A program made the position numbers and the translations under genes. A model generated the notes under the pieces. It saw only the letters and a list, made by a program, of their open reading frames with translations, was not told the origin of the DNA and ran no database searches. Shown piece after piece: positions 1-12,113 of a DNA stretch of 64,000 nt. The DNA is from Sweltsa coloradensis (Eukaryota > Arthropoda > Insecta > Plecoptera > Chloroperlidae). The stretch's first letter is position 1. The number at the start of each line of letters is the position of its first letter. The stretch lies in assembly GCA_024449915.1 (NCBI GenBank), contig JAMZAV010001751.1, forward strand, positions 1 to 64,000, in the 5' to 3' direction.

Positions 1-477
1 GGGTAAAAACATTTAGAACTGAACTTTAAGCGAGGCTTTCATGCCATTTAAATAGGCCCAAAGGACCTGATATTAACCTGTATTTCATTGTATAACTTGT
101 TCACTGTATTTCACTGTATAATTTGTAACCTATATTCCATTGCATAATTTGTAGGCCTAATTTCACATATCACTAAAAGTGACATTTGATTTCCTTGTAG
201 GCTAAGCCTACCTATAACTTGTACAATTGTCTGATTTTTGAGACACAATTAAATTGTCAACTTAATATTTCATCTCTCATTTATAGGCTATTATTCCTGT
301 TTGATCACTCATCTCCCTTGTATTATTATAAACTTTCTGACAGCTGGTTAGGTCTAATGAGCCAGACCTAACAAGCCGTGTTCTACCGACTGCAGCCGAG
401 GCAACCTGTAAGTCTTTTGTATTTTTAATTGTAGTTTTGTATTTATTGTTTTGGTGAATAGGTGAGATTCATTACAC
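1..477. other. AT-rich intronic sequence, nothing recognised
   Basis: This stretch lies upstream of the arrestin terminal exon and is presumably part of its last intron. It is AT-rich with several AGGCCT-type palindromes. I see no exon, repeat boundary or RNA gene. Confidence 0.5.
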
Positions 478-1097
478 TGTTTGTTCGCTCTCTACCGGGC
501 AAACGGCGTATGCGATCTGGATGAAAATTGGAGGGGACCTTCGAAATCTATGAACTTAGACTTGCTACGTTTTTGGGTACAATCGAAGAAATATTTCTCA
601 TGAATATCGTACTTTTACGATTTTTTTTCGATTTTTAGTGCAATATTTTTGTGACATTTGGGCCGATTCTGACCAAACGGGTGGGGCTACAACGTTCATA
701 TTTCACATGGACATTAAGGTAATGGTGATTTATTGCTTTTTGAAAGAAAAAGTTAGCCAGAATCTATATAGGCGCTCCACGCTAAGAAAGGAGTTGCGCG
801 CGCTTTTAACGGGTGAATTGTAGCCATTCAGCAGGCTCCAATTTAAAATAACGATCGCTGATTGGCCCGTCGAAAGCGCACGCATCTGCTTTCTTAGCGT
901 GGAGCGCCTATAGAATAAAGGTTTTAATATGAGTTTTTTTAGGTTTATAATGACAATTTACAAGTAACAATAGAAACTTGACAACAATCACCAACAATGC
1001 GTTCAAAAGACACTTGATAAGTAAATAGATCCCACGCAAACTAAAAACTTTAAAAAAGCTCATCCATCAACGCAACAGGACTTTAACGTTTTCCCAG
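478..1097 (+). mobile_element. HINE-like element, subfamily B, 5' end eroded
   Basis: The interior (from about 478) matches the copies at 24161-24908, 40957-41736 and 55400-55993: a block reading TTCGCTCTCTACCGGGCAAA, a stretch AAAATTGGAGGGGACC, and ACGATTTTT runs. The 3' end carries GCTCATCC, then a weak hairpin AACG...CGTT, and stops at CCAG followed by T, a decayed form of the CTAG|T end seen in intact copies. The GGATGAGCG 5' end is not recognisable here. A separate 142-bp palindromic element is nested at 769-910. Confidence 0.6.
769..910. mobile_element. 142-bp palindromic MITE with TA duplication, nested in the HINE-like element
   Basis: The ends are inverted repeats (TAGGCGCTCCACGCTAAGAA at the left, its complement at the right) flanked by TA on both sides (767-768 and 911-912). 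The uninterrupted paralogue near 55786 reads AATCCATAGAATAAAGG where this copy has the insertion after AATCTA, so an empty site is visible in the window. TA duplication fits a Tc1/mariner-type nonautonomous element. Confidence 0.75.
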
Positions 1098-1308
1098 TTA
1101 AAGTTTGGCACGGCCCGAATTATCCAGAACACCAAATTACCAGCGGAAAAATTCACCTGGAGCTAATTCCTATACTTGCTTTTTAAGCTCTACCCAGGTC
1201 ATATCAATTACTATCAACATTTGTGAATAGCACTCCAAGAAAGATAATGTGCTTAAGTACAATCTGTTTGACTCTCGTTCTCAACCATACAATTATTTTT
1301 GTTTTCAG

Positions 1309-1537
1309 CCTGGCATCGCCCGACCAACGAGATGCATTTGGCATCGTTGTCTCCTACTCAGTGAAGGTGAAACTCTACTTGGGAGCGCTGGGTGGGGAGC
1401 TCAGTGCCGAGCTGCCGCTAGTGTTGATGCACCCCAAGCCAGGGAAAGGAAAGCTGATTCACGCAGACAGCCAGGCCGACATCGAGTCGTTCCGACAGGA
1501 TACTGTCGACCTGGACAACGACCTAGCTGAGGACTAA
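1309..1537 (+). CDS. ARRB: beta-arrestin (kurtz/ARRB-type), terminal coding exon
   Basis: Beta-arrestins bind phosphorylated GPCRs at the plasma membrane, uncouple G proteins and link receptors to clathrin/AP-2. This exon follows a good acceptor (TTTTTGTTTTCAG, AG at 1307-1308). Its first base completes a codon from the previous exon, and it encodes about 75 residues to TAA at 1535-1537. It contains the arrestin C-domain strand segments GIVVSYSVKVKLYLGALGG and ELSAELPLVLMHPKP, nearly identical to invertebrate non-visual arrestins, followed by a short acidic tail (DIESFRQD, then VDLDNDLAED). The tail is much shorter than the vertebrate one and I see no classic LIELD clathrin box; VDLDN and DIESFR are only loose candidates for clathrin and AP-2 contacts. 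The upstream exons are outside the window. Confidence 0.88.
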
Positions 1538-1741
1538 CTGTTAATCATCGTGGTGATGGAGGTAATCAGCAACGTTTGAAATCTTAAAATCATCATCATC
1601 ATTAGGCTTATACAATACATACATTGCCATTTCCAGCTTCTGGCAGGGTCAGCTTGAATTTGCAACCAAATTTTTACATTACTTGCTATCCTCACAATCC
1701 CACTATCGTATCTCTTCTACTTTTCAGATCTCTACTATTGC

Positions 1742-2845
1742 CAGTCTTGGGGAGTAGCGCGCTACAAGTAGCGCGCTACATGTAGCATGCTACTTTTACG
1801 TGTAGCGGAGCCAGTAGCGCGCTACTTTATTAAGGGGGCATATTGTAGCGGTAGCATGCTACAATTTTTGTAGCGTTAGCGTGATATTTGCGCTACTTTC
1901 TAAGTTTCGGCGCCAGCAGTTCCAGTACAACGTAAAGTCAAAAGTCGGCAATGCAAACTAACTTGTAACGCCCGCCGCGCCACGTCATGTGCTCGCCATG
2001 TAGACCGGCCCGTAATCTCGTAATCTCGTCTCACTTGCACACCATCTCCCTCGCTCTCTCCCAGCGAGCCTCTCCCTCTCTCTCTCTCTGCGTCGTCCGA
2101 AGGATGCGAGTGATCGCCGATCTGTCACATCGTGTGAGCTGACTTTACCAAAATATTGCAGTGATTATTAAATTGCGTGGAGCATCTTGAGTGCTATTTC
2201 AGGGTCGTAAACAAAGATGTATCCATGATAATTAGAAGTCGGATAATTGATTTAGAGCATAAGCCGCTCAATAATTACGCCAATCGTCTGAATTGAATAT
2301 TAAAATGAAGTGATTAGTAGTGTCATATATCTCCCCTCCCTTGGGACATTCCGGGCTTTATCGCTATTGTACGGCACCAGTAGGCCTATTCCGAACTTTG
2401 TTTGTCGCATTCTTCTGCAGTGATTCCGCGAAAAACACGTTGTTGAAAATAAGAAATGCAATATGAATGTTGATCATTAGGCCTAGAATTCTTAAAAGAC
2501 TAGGGCCTAGCCTAGCCTAAACGTTAAAAGAACGCCTTCTATCACAATGGAAACCGAAACTATGTGCTTTTGATGATAGATCACGATCGAGTTGACATAA
2601 ATGTAGTTAAAAATCATCGCGGCACGACGTCAAAAGGCTTTAAAAACGGGATAATGTGAGATCTCGACACCCCCTGATTAAACGTGAACATGTAGCGGAA
2701 AAGTAGCGCGCTATATTTCATGTGTAGCGCGAATGTAGCGTCGCTACATCTCAAAAAAGTAGCGAAAAAGTAGTGACGCTACTTTTTCGGGGCATGTAGC
2801 GTTAGCGATAGCATGCTACTTTTAAAAGTAGCGACCCCAACACTG
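1742..2845. mobile_element. hAT-type nonautonomous element with perfect 8-bp duplication
   Basis: The 1104-bp element begins CAGTCTTGGGGAGTAGC and ends with the complement of CAGTGTTGGGGTCGCTAC, typical hAT-like CAGTGTTGGGG termini. It is flanked by the 8-bp direct repeat ACTATTGC at 1734-1741 and 2846-2853. Both subterminal regions are packed with GTAGC repeats, many as GTAGCGCGCTAC palindromes. The middle (about 1960-2110) is GC-rich with a CT run and has no transposase reading frame. It lies about 200 bp past the arrestin stop codon, so it may be in the 3' UTR. Confidence 0.9.
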
Positions 2846-2853
2846 ACTATTGC

Positions 2854-4395
2854 CTCTAGGTCTTCTGCTATGATATCATTGTATCTATTAAATATTACTT
2901 ATTTGCTATATCTATCTGTAATGAGATGGGGATTGGTTTGCAAAATGTTTACCAATTTTCACCAGAAAGCTAACCTCAGTCTGAGTTAGATTCCAACTAA
3001 CCCCTCACTCAATCACTTGTCACCACAATACCCCCCACCACCACCCCCAAATGTAAATTGTGTACCGTAGTAGTACTCTAGTTCTTCTCCAACGGTTACA
3101 TGACCGAAGCCATGTAGGGCTATATTGTTTGTTAACAATCAAATACAACTTATAATACATATTTACTTTTTCTTTCCAGAAGCTTGGCTGTAAGAAATTG
3201 GAATGCATACATGCCAGTATAATCAAGCACTACCCTATATGCAGGCCAAGAAACCATACTCTAAAGAAGATAAATATTGAGAGAAGATAAATAATATATT
3301 GGTTCTTGAAGAAAAGATATCAATTCTGGACAGAAAACATATTGACATAATTAATCTCCTCACTTCTTACTTGATGTCAATAAGGAACCTACAGCTACAG
3401 CTGACCTAAACAAACTACAGTGGGTTCATCTCCAAAGCTGAAATACATTGTGTATACTGTATAGTTATAGGCTTACAGTAAAAATGTGTTTACGTACGCA
3501 AGTTACTGTCTTGGCCTTAGTTTACACTACCCGGTAGGCCTATAGCTAGTGTACACTACTAGTATCATTCTGTGCAAAGCATGTATTCTTATGAACATAT
3601 TCACCGGAGCTATCATCTTTCTCAATCACAAACTTATAGTTTATATAATTTGTTTTAAGAAGTTGTGTTCTTTATATGCCAACTTTTTGTCTAAAATTTA
3701 ATTCCAACTTTAATTCCTACATAGTACTTTAATTCCAGTTTGTACTCAAATGGAAAAAATACAAGTACCGGTAAGGACTATAACACATTTCTAGGACACT
3801 TTTGTGAGAAGAATGTATTTATCGAGTGGGTGCACCCATGCAGGGATCGACAGCCTAGACATTTCAAGAGCTTATCTTATACTTTTACATAATCATGCCA
3901 AATCAAATGCAAACTGTGTAATTGAAATGTATGCTCGCATTATGATAACAATAATTCTTATTTATTGTACTTAGTAATGTAGACAATATTGTTATTTTAT
4001 TATCCTGACCTTCAATATTAAACAAAAACAAAAATGTAGGTACTCTAGCTGTATCTATAGCTATATTTAATCTCATCTAAATGTTAATACAACTTGGCTT
4101 GGGCTACAGATTAATTACCTGCTATTTTAATTAATTCAGGACACTGTTTTGGTACAATTTGACAAATGATGGGGAAGATTTTGTCTCTATAAAAAGATCA
4201 TTAAATTTAAGTACAAATATGTCACAAATAAATTTTAAAACCGACCGACTAAGACTTGTCTACAATAACTAGGTGGCATAGTAGTAGTAATGTTGGTAAA
4301 GGGTTTTCTTAACTTATTTATTAAGTTATTTCAAGAAAATAGAAATGTTGGCAGTATCAACAGAAAACACAAATTATACCAAATAAGCCATAATA
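2854..4395. other. intergenic, nothing recognised
   Basis: AT-rich sequence between the arrestin 3' end and the next repeat. Short open frames have no recognisable domain. The arrestin polyadenylation site may lie here but I could not place it. Confidence 0.4.
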
Positions 4396-4478
4396 TTACT
4401 TACTACAATTCAGAAATTAAAAAAGTCCGCCCCAACCGGGAACTTTTTTTAAATTTCTGAATTGTAGTAAATAATATC
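4396..4478. repeat. short palindrome of the tRNA-headed TACTACAATTCAG family
   Basis: The arms are TTACTACAATTCAGAAATT and its complement AATTTCTGAATTGTAGTAA, with the start of a tRNA-like B-box region (GTCCGCCCCAACCGGG) between them. It is a deleted version of the longer elements at 11643-11880 and 57973-58205, and shares their external tail CACCTACGGGAGTGTTTCCC. Confidence 0.7.
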
Positions 4479-4929
4479 AATTACACCTACGGGAGTGTTT
4501 CCCGACTAAACAAATCGAGAAATAAGCCATAATATATTATGTAGACTAGATAACTAGTTAGGCCTACTTGATTTATAATGACCCGGTGCAAATAGGTGTT
4601 CACTTTACCTATTGGAAAAAGGCACATTACAAAATAAATTTTTGAAATTAAGTTTTATTTTTTGTTAAGCATGAAGTTGTTTTATATTTTGGTTTATTTT
4701 ATTCAAGGGCATGTCAAACATTACGTAGGTCTAGTAGTAAAAATGTTTTCATGTAGTATGTGGATTGAGGCAGATGTTTATTATTTAGCAGCCCTACACT
4801 GGTGACTTGGGCTTCTTTGTACCATAGTAGTACTGGGAAATTTAAAACTGTACAAAACTAGTTTAGGTCTATTATATTTTACTAATATTATATATTTATG
4901 GATTGATAGCAATTGTTGGGAAAAAAATT

Positions 4930-5001
4930 GCTCCGACTGGGGATCGAACCCAGAACCTCCAGCTTCACGTACCGATTCTCTACCAAATGAGCTATCGGAG
5001 C
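4930..5001 (-). repeat. tRNA-like sequence (SINE head or tRNA pseudogene)
   Basis: Read on the minus strand it starts GCTCCGA and ends TCGGAGC, a 7-bp acceptor stem. It has an A box TAGCTCATTTGG and a B box GGTTCGATCCC. The flanks (TTGATAGCAATTGTTG on one side, GTCCTCAAAGCAGGCTTATG on the other) match the SINE family at 59271 and 60109, so it is more likely a repeat copy than a working tRNA gene. The anticodon stem is poor. Confidence 0.7.
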
Positions 5002-5099
5002 CTAAGGCAAACCTTTACTAAATTGCTGTATTTGTTGTGAATAATTGTGTCCTCAAAGCAGGCTTATGCTTAAAACTAAAAGCCTTTGTAATTATATAT

Positions 5100-7102
5100 T
5101 TATATATTGTACATAATCTGACAATCCTATAATATACTGTGTTGTACATCGATCAACGGATACTAGCAAATTCAATCATTATTATCCGAGGTAACATTTC
5201 TGATGCGGATCATTGATATTCAAACTGAAAATTGTGGCCAATCAGCAAATGCTCATTAAACAAGCATTGGAAGCTACTTCCGACCTCCTTGAAGTATTGC
5301 TAGTTAGGTAAGGTATACGTATCTACATAATGTAGATGTGCTACATGTAACATGTAGCACTTTGCAAGCTTTATATTCTTGTTAAATATACATATATTGA
5401 CTTAAAATGCCAACATATTTTCTGCCCTTTCTCTTATAAGGCTTCATGTATGAAGCTACTATCACATGACACGAGGACTGTAGCCAACTGTGGTCAGTCA
5501 GTTTAAACTGCAAAGAACAATCTGCGTATGCTCAATACCATAAAAATCCAACCCGCAATAATTTGTAGCCAGTGGTTTGGGACAATATTTATTTAACCAG
5601 GCAACTGCTTCAAACTGCGACCAATGACTGCCATTGGCTCCGATCAGCGACTTCAGTGAAGTTGACATCAGTCCCCATGGAATACCATCTTTATGTTAAT
5701 TAGCATTTCCCAAAGTTGATTCTCCAAGCACAAGAGGCAAGTTTTATGTTTTTGAATGTGTTTGTAGTAAGTATGTTGCAAAATATATTTTTTCCAAAAA
5801 AAACATCCCATATACAGAGAAAAGTTACAGCTACATCGTGAGGTTGGTGCCATTTAACCGGCGAGTGTACTCTATTATTTGTGCTGCGAGTACATTCATT
5901 CTCAGTCCACAAGCAAGGTAAAGAGTAAAGAAGTAAGTTAATTTAATTATATGTTACATTGATCCATACTTGGCCATTCATGCAGCATTATTCAATTCAG
6001 AAATACTGTATATCCTTACGTTACATCACCACCTGGCATCTACCGAGCCAGTGAAAGAATAACACACGGTCATATAAACCCGCTGTAGCATGGCAGTCGA
6101 GAGCAATTAAACTAGAAAATAGTCTACGTAACTTTAGCCGCAACCATAATGTTATTGGAAAGAGGGCATGACATGCCTAACCTTTGTGGGGGAGCGGGGG
6201 GGGGATTCATTTGTTAAAATAGCCCATCCCCTTACTATTGCCGACACCTAGTGAATAGCAAATAATTTTGTTTTTATTATTCGTTCATCATAATTGCAAA
6301 TTCTTTTTATTTGTTATCAAATTTGGTTGAATATTTATGCATGTTGTAATATTTTATTTCAAATTTTACTATGTAGTCTTGTTGTGTCTGATCTATGTAA
6401 TTAAATATTTAGTTGTCTCCTTTGTAATCAGTTTTTATACTGAATAGATAGACTTAAAAATAAATAAAAAAAAAAATAAATTCAGCTAAAATGATGTAAT
6501 GTTGTTGATTTTTTCAGATGTGCAAATTGTTGCATAAATTTGGGGTGATTTTCTCCGAATAAGAATTTTGACAGTCTTGGCTGTTTTTATATATTAATAA
6601 ATAATTGTAGTAATAATTTTGTTTTTATTTGTTGCAGGATTAAAAATACGATAGAAAAATGTTAGTTTGAAGATCCTAAACGGAGACATGTTATACTGTT
6701 GACCCGTGGTTTTTTAGCCAAGTGGTGGTGCTTGAAAGTGAGGATTGCGGCACTTTCGAGCAACAGAATTCGGTGGTATGTTTCGAACGAGGGTTTGGCG
6801 AGTCTTTTAAAGCGGAAAAAAAGAAAAAGGACAGAGCAACTAGGTGAACCATCAAAAAAAGCCAACTCACAGATCTCTAGGTGGCCATCGCATGAATGTC
6901 GGACATTCTGGTGCAACGAAGAACGCCAGTGATGATTCTAACTACCTTGTTTTGAAAAGTTTGTTGCTTTTTGATGCAGTTTCTGCGCAGGTCAACCACA
7001 CTGGGGACGCATACATGAGGGCTAGTCTTATGAAAGATTTGTACAATTGAATATTGGTAGCACGATTCATTTCACAAGAGCTTAGCAGTGGATACAATGA
7101 TG
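5100..7102. other. intergenic; unassigned short open frames near 6660-7050
   Basis: Mostly AT-rich unique-looking sequence. On the plus strand, frames at 6699-6932 (rich in Lys/Arg, segment LLKRKKRKRTEQ) and 6844-7050 overlap each other in different frames. I do not recognise either and cannot tell a captured gene fragment from chance. A short poly-G stretch sits near 6188-6203. Confidence 0.35.
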
Positions 7103-7269
7103 CTAGCTTACCAGTCGAGTTGCTTTAGCAATTTTAGCCTCAACATGTGGTCCGAATTTGAGGTTCTCGTCTAGTAAGGCACCAAGATAATTATTTGTGC
7201 TAGACCATTTGTCATGGATTACGAATGAAGATTCATCTGGCTGTAAATTACCGAAAATAGTGTGGCACT
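7103..7269 (-). pseudogene. non-LTR reverse transcriptase fragment
   Basis: The minus-strand frame contains NNYLGALLDENLKFGPHVEA followed by KIAKATRL. This is the conserved segment just after the YADD catalytic core in non-LTR retrotransposons (YLGVxxDxxLxFxxH). The fragment is cut at 7269 by the hAT insertion and appears to resume at 8205 on the other side. No intact element remains. Confidence 0.7.
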
Positions 7270-8196
7270 CAGGGCTCGAATTTAACGCTCGCCCGGCCCG
7301 GCGAGTGTATTGTTGCGCAGGCGAGTAACTTTTGGAAATCACTCGCCCCCGTGATTTTTTGGTGAGCCGTAACATAAATAGCGTACATTACGTTTCAAAC
7401 TACGCGGTCAACAAATATGTGGTGGTATTTACAAGGAGTTGATAACCCAAACAAGAAACAGAAACCTAATCCTACTGCAGACAATGCAAAATCCCCGTCT
7501 GGGTCCGGGGTAGAATTGGCCCAGAGCATGGCTCTGCTAATCGTAAAAGGCGATTCAAGAGAAAAAGTCCACCTCGCAAACATCAGCTAGTATGAAGGGT
7601 AGTATTTTACTACCCGAAAATACAGGCGAGCTCTGGCAATCGTCGTCAGGGACCTTGCCCCCTTCCCTTGACGACCCCTCGACGACGATGACGACAATGA
7701 CACCACGACCGATGACGAAGACAATGACAACCACGACGTGAGAACCCCCTTTCCTCCCCTTACTCGTGGCTCGTTCTGACCAGCAAGGGCCCCTCCTCCC
7801 CCCAGGTTAGAGTGGTGCATTATGACCTAATGGTTGACGCGTCCTTAATCCAAATAAACAAAAAAAAAACATGCAAAATATGAGAAGAATCGTGTGCACC
7901 TTTATCAAGAAAGCTGGCTAACAGAACACACGTGGCTACGTTTTGACCAACAACTAAATTCGATGTTTTGTTCTGTTTGTGTGATATCTAACGTAGGAGA
8001 TATACACGGTCCATTTGTAAAGGGTAGCCAAATATTACGTAATTAATTATTATTACGAAATTACGTATTTAAGTTATAGTAGTACTAGAAGTGGTTTAGA
8101 GTAGGAATATGGACTAGTGTTTTTAATTCCGGACTAGTAAATTTACAAGAGCACTCGCCCGGAGGGCGTGCTAAATATTTTAAAATTCAAGCCCTG
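7270..8196. mobile_element. hAT-type element inserted in a LINE fragment
   Basis: The 927-bp element has ends CAGGGCTCGAATTTAAC and the complement of CAGGGCTTGAATTTTAA. It is flanked by a perfect 8-bp duplication GTGGCACT at 7262-7269 and 8197-8204. A plus-strand frame at about 7419-7592 (starting MWWYLQGVDNPNKKQKPN, rich in Lys and Pro) looks like a leftover transposase N-terminus but stops after 57 residues. The terminal repeats carry CTCGCCCGG clusters. Confidence 0.88.
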
Positions 8197-8265
8197 GTGG
8201 CACTAGTTTTTGAAGCATTAAAAGAGTTTAAGACCCATACATAGAGACCTGTGAAAATGGTTTAA

Positions 8266-11200
8266 TATTTAATAAAACCTAAATAACGCCACTAAATGAT
8301 AATACACCAAATTAACCGTTATTTTACAAAATAAAACCTGTTTTTGCTTTTTCCTCTCACACAAAATTTACATTATCTCCACTAACCTTCAATCTTAACT
8401 TGTTGATAATTTGAGTGTTTCTTAATTAAATACAAGCTGTAACAAAACAAAACACTTTTTTTTAAACAAAAATAATTATTAAAGACTACAGAAACGATCC
8501 TTGGGTGACATCTGTGCCATGAAAACAATGGCAATTTGTGTGCATATTGGAATTCCCCCGTTTTTCTATGCGAGAAATGTGAAAATAGAATAAAAACATA
8601 ACACCACTTTTTACATTTTTGAAAACAAATTTTAGGAAAAAATAAAACCATTTACACGGACCTCTACGGCCATACACCATTTGTCATACCAACCGACCAT
8701 TAAATCCACTGCTCGTTGGCCAATTCTTATGCAATATTCAGCATGTTAACCCATTATTAGCACAACATCATGGTCTGCAAAGCATCCAAAAACTTTGTTA
8801 GGCTGTGGCGTCGGGAAGTCGTGGGTGGGGAAATGACAAAAACTAAATATGCAAACACCAAGCAGACCTGACATCATCCTCCTAGTCCTACTCCTCTGTC
8901 AATAGCACCTGCTGGTAATGCCAATTGCCAACCACGGTCGCTACTGTTGAAGATAAAACAGACTAATTTAACTAAAACAGTTAATTAAACTTAAAAGTGT
9001 AAACTGAAAGTCTGATACCCTGTTCAAGCAAACGGGCACTGGACAACATCCCTTACAACAACAAGGAATAAGAACATCTAATAAATGACCTCAACATTTA
9101 TTTATATTGTATTAAATGTTTGCCATGCCAAACACAACCAGCAAACTAGTAGATGCATAGCCGGCCGGCTCAGATACTCGTACCGGTATGCAATTTCTTA
9201 ATCATTAGTTATTTTAGTCCTATTCTTGCTGGGATTACTATATGCCTACAAGTGGATTCAGGTTTTCCAAACATCTAAATATAAGTTCAGAAAATGCTTT
9301 CTTTTAAAGTTATTTATTATGGTTGTTTTGTTAGCAGGACTGTTTGTTTGGTACATATAAAAAGATGTCACTAAAGTTAACTTTAAGACAAAAACACCAC
9401 GGACAAAGAAGATGAAGACTGGGTCTGAAAGCATGGGACTTTGTGGCATTTAAAGTTGCATCATACTTACCGATAGTACAGTTGGCGAATTTGTATAGGG
9501 TTGGCTATGTTAATTAATGAAAATAAATCTTTTAGATATCAATTAACTTTTGGACGAGCTAAAATATGTAGGCCAATTATTTTCCTTGATAAATAGATTT
9601 ACCATGTAAAATCATATAAGCATTTCCATTGAGTACATCTACTTGTCAGCTAAAGTACTGTACATTAAATATTCACGAAATTATGAAAACATTACAGAAA
9701 ACGTATGAAAGTCTATCTTTTAACTGCAATACAGGTATACTTGCAGATGAATTCAGCCGAAATTGCCATTGCACATTAATTAATCCAAAGGCAGATCAAG
9801 CCCATCCACAATATACATCAAATATTTGCCCGGTAACACAAATCTTGAATTACATTAATATAATATATGGTTATTATTAAGGTTGTTGACACTTTACTTA
9901 CATGATACACAAGATGTAGACCAAACATGATTGATATGGTAGATTAGAGTATTATCATTTCAATTTGTTTCCATTGGCAATTTTATAAAGTATATCAAAG
10001 ACCTTACAAAGTTACATAAAAGCATCACAAGATACAAGCATATTATAGATATAACAAGAGTAATATGATCTTTAAATGTATAAATAATTGATACAATTAA
10101 ATTATTGTTTAAATTCATATCATTTGGTGGTGGTGGGAATTCACACAACCATCAAATGCAGTCATTATATTAATATTTCATCTTCTAGAAAAATGGTTCA
10201 TATGCTGTGGAGTAATTTATACTAGAACTAGGGGCTACTAAATAATCAATCACTAAAAATCGCAAACCAAACACACTTGACAATCATTAATTAGGGTAAT
10301 ATTTACATTTGAAGGTAAGGCCAATCCGAGAACCTAAAATGTGCAATTGTGACTTGTGAGTAGCAAAAAAGTGTTGACTTGAGGACATCCAAAAAGGAAT
10401 ATCAACAGCACCACAAAATTTGATGCAATCATTTAGCCCCATGGCTATTTTAGGCATTACCTCCCAAGAGTGCAATCTTCCTATCGGCTTACTGCCCAAA
10501 AATTAACCTTACACTTACAGTATGAGTATGCTATTTCACCATGGAAAGTCAAGAAGTGTCTACAATATAGCTCCAGCATGCCATATATCTAACTAATTTG
10601 TTGTTAACTGTTGATTAACATGAAACCATACATACAGTACAACAACAACAATCAGTAGCTGAAGAACCACTGTACATATTACTGTACTCGTGCAACAACA
10701 TGGTCCCGTGGAGCTTGTTCTGTAGAAGTGTTAGACTATTCTGTTCAAACTTGGATAATAGAAATCATAATTTCACTCTCTCGTTACCTTGTTTTAAACA
10801 ACATCTCGTCTCCAAGTGGCAGACTGAATGAAAAGCCTTGTAATTATAATTAAGACTAGAAGTGGGCTCAGTGATTACTTTCCTGGCCCGCCACATTGCT
10901 ATGCAGTATGACACCTTGAAAATTGTACGCGTTTGCCCATGATCACACATACAGTACTTTTAATCACCTTTTCTATCCTCGCAAGGTAATCTAAAACATA
11001 TTTACTACTACGTACGTACATACACAAGAGTTTAGAACCAACTTTGGTAAGTGGGTATTAGAATAGTACGGTAGTTTCTAAAAAGCTATTGTCAACTATT
11101 ACTGGCATTAACCTAAACTAGGGTCTATACATATATGCATAATTGTATGGTGCATGTTTATACATGTATATATTATAAATGGAAGTTGTAATCACAATGG

Positions 11201-11337
11201 CTGGTACCTTATTAGTTATTAACAATCACTATCACATCATACTATAATATGTCATCAAATTAATTACTGAGCTTCCAGACATATGGTGATTTGCAAAGCA
11301 ATCATAAAGCTACAATGCACAAATTAACAACAAAATA
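8266..11337. other. intergenic, nothing recognised
   Basis: AT-rich sequence without domains, RNA genes or clear repeat ends. The open frames here (for example - 10287-10499 and + 9629-9880) have no family signature. Part may be the Nck 3' UTR, but no polyadenylation site could be fixed. Confidence 0.4.
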
Positions 11338-11339
11338 TA

Positions 11340-12111
11340 CTGTATTTACTCAACTGTAGGCCGCGCCCTAGTTTTCAGATGTCGAAAATCAAAAAGCTTG
11401 CATGGGAATGTAGATTGTACTATGTGGGATTGTGGGTATGGGTAGACAAATATCCCGAAATTCTTCTTTAAAAGTTGAAATAACGATCAAGTTAAAAAAT
11501 AACAAGGTAAGTAACCCCTCAACATCACATCAACCTTGTATCCAAAGAAGTCCTAGGATGCTGCCAAAATATTACACAGTGGTAAAGCGTGCGCAGTGGT
11601 ATGTAATTTTTTACAATTTGAAATTCAATATCAGTAAATTCTTATTATTTACTACAATTCAGAAATTTAAAAAGTCTGCCCCGACCGGGACTCGAACCCG
11701 GGTCTCCCGCATTCCAGACAAGCGTCTTTACAACTGTACTTTTAATCACCTTTTCTATCCTGGCAAGGTAATCTAAAACGTATTAACAACTTCTACTGCT
11801 ACTTAGTAGTTTCTGAATTGTAGTAAATAATAGAAATTACACCTACGGGAGTGTTTCCCGACTTACCAAATTGAGAAACAGTAAATTCTTATTATTGCAT
11901 ACTATAAATGTGTCACTCACTATTGTGAAGTGTTGTGGTCGGGCATTCCTCTTTATGTAACAAGTTGCTCTGAGACCCGGCATCTCCACCAAACCAATGG
12001 TGGAGGTGCCAAGTAGGACTCTAAAAACTTCTGCATGTGAATGTAGGTTACACCCCAGTACGTGCTTTCAATTTTCAATTCTATGTGCGGCCTACAATCG
12101 GGAAAATACGG
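11340..12111. mobile_element. TA-flanked inverted-repeat element
   Basis: The left end is CTGTATTTACTCAACTGTAG and the right end is the complement of CCGTATTTTCCCGATTGTAG; both continue with GCCGC. TA lies on each side (11338-11339, 12112-12113), fitting a Tc1/mariner-type target. There is no transposase frame. A tRNA-headed repeat (11643-11880) is nested inside. Confidence 0.65.
11643..11880 (-). repeat. tRNA-headed palindromic repeat nested in a DNA element
   Basis: The outer arms TTACTACAATTCAGAAATT and the complement TTTCTGAATTGTAGTAA surround a minus-strand tRNA-like block with B box GGGTTCGAGTCCC (about 11680-11735). The external tail CACCTACGGGAGTGTTTCCC follows. It belongs to the same family as 4396-4478 and 57973-58205. 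Confidence 0.65.
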
Positions 12112-12113
12112 TA

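Noticed and set aside
4930..5001. Functional tRNA gene on the minus strand
   Set aside because: Acceptor stem and A/B boxes are present, but the anticodon stem is poor and both flanks match a repeat family found twice more in the window.
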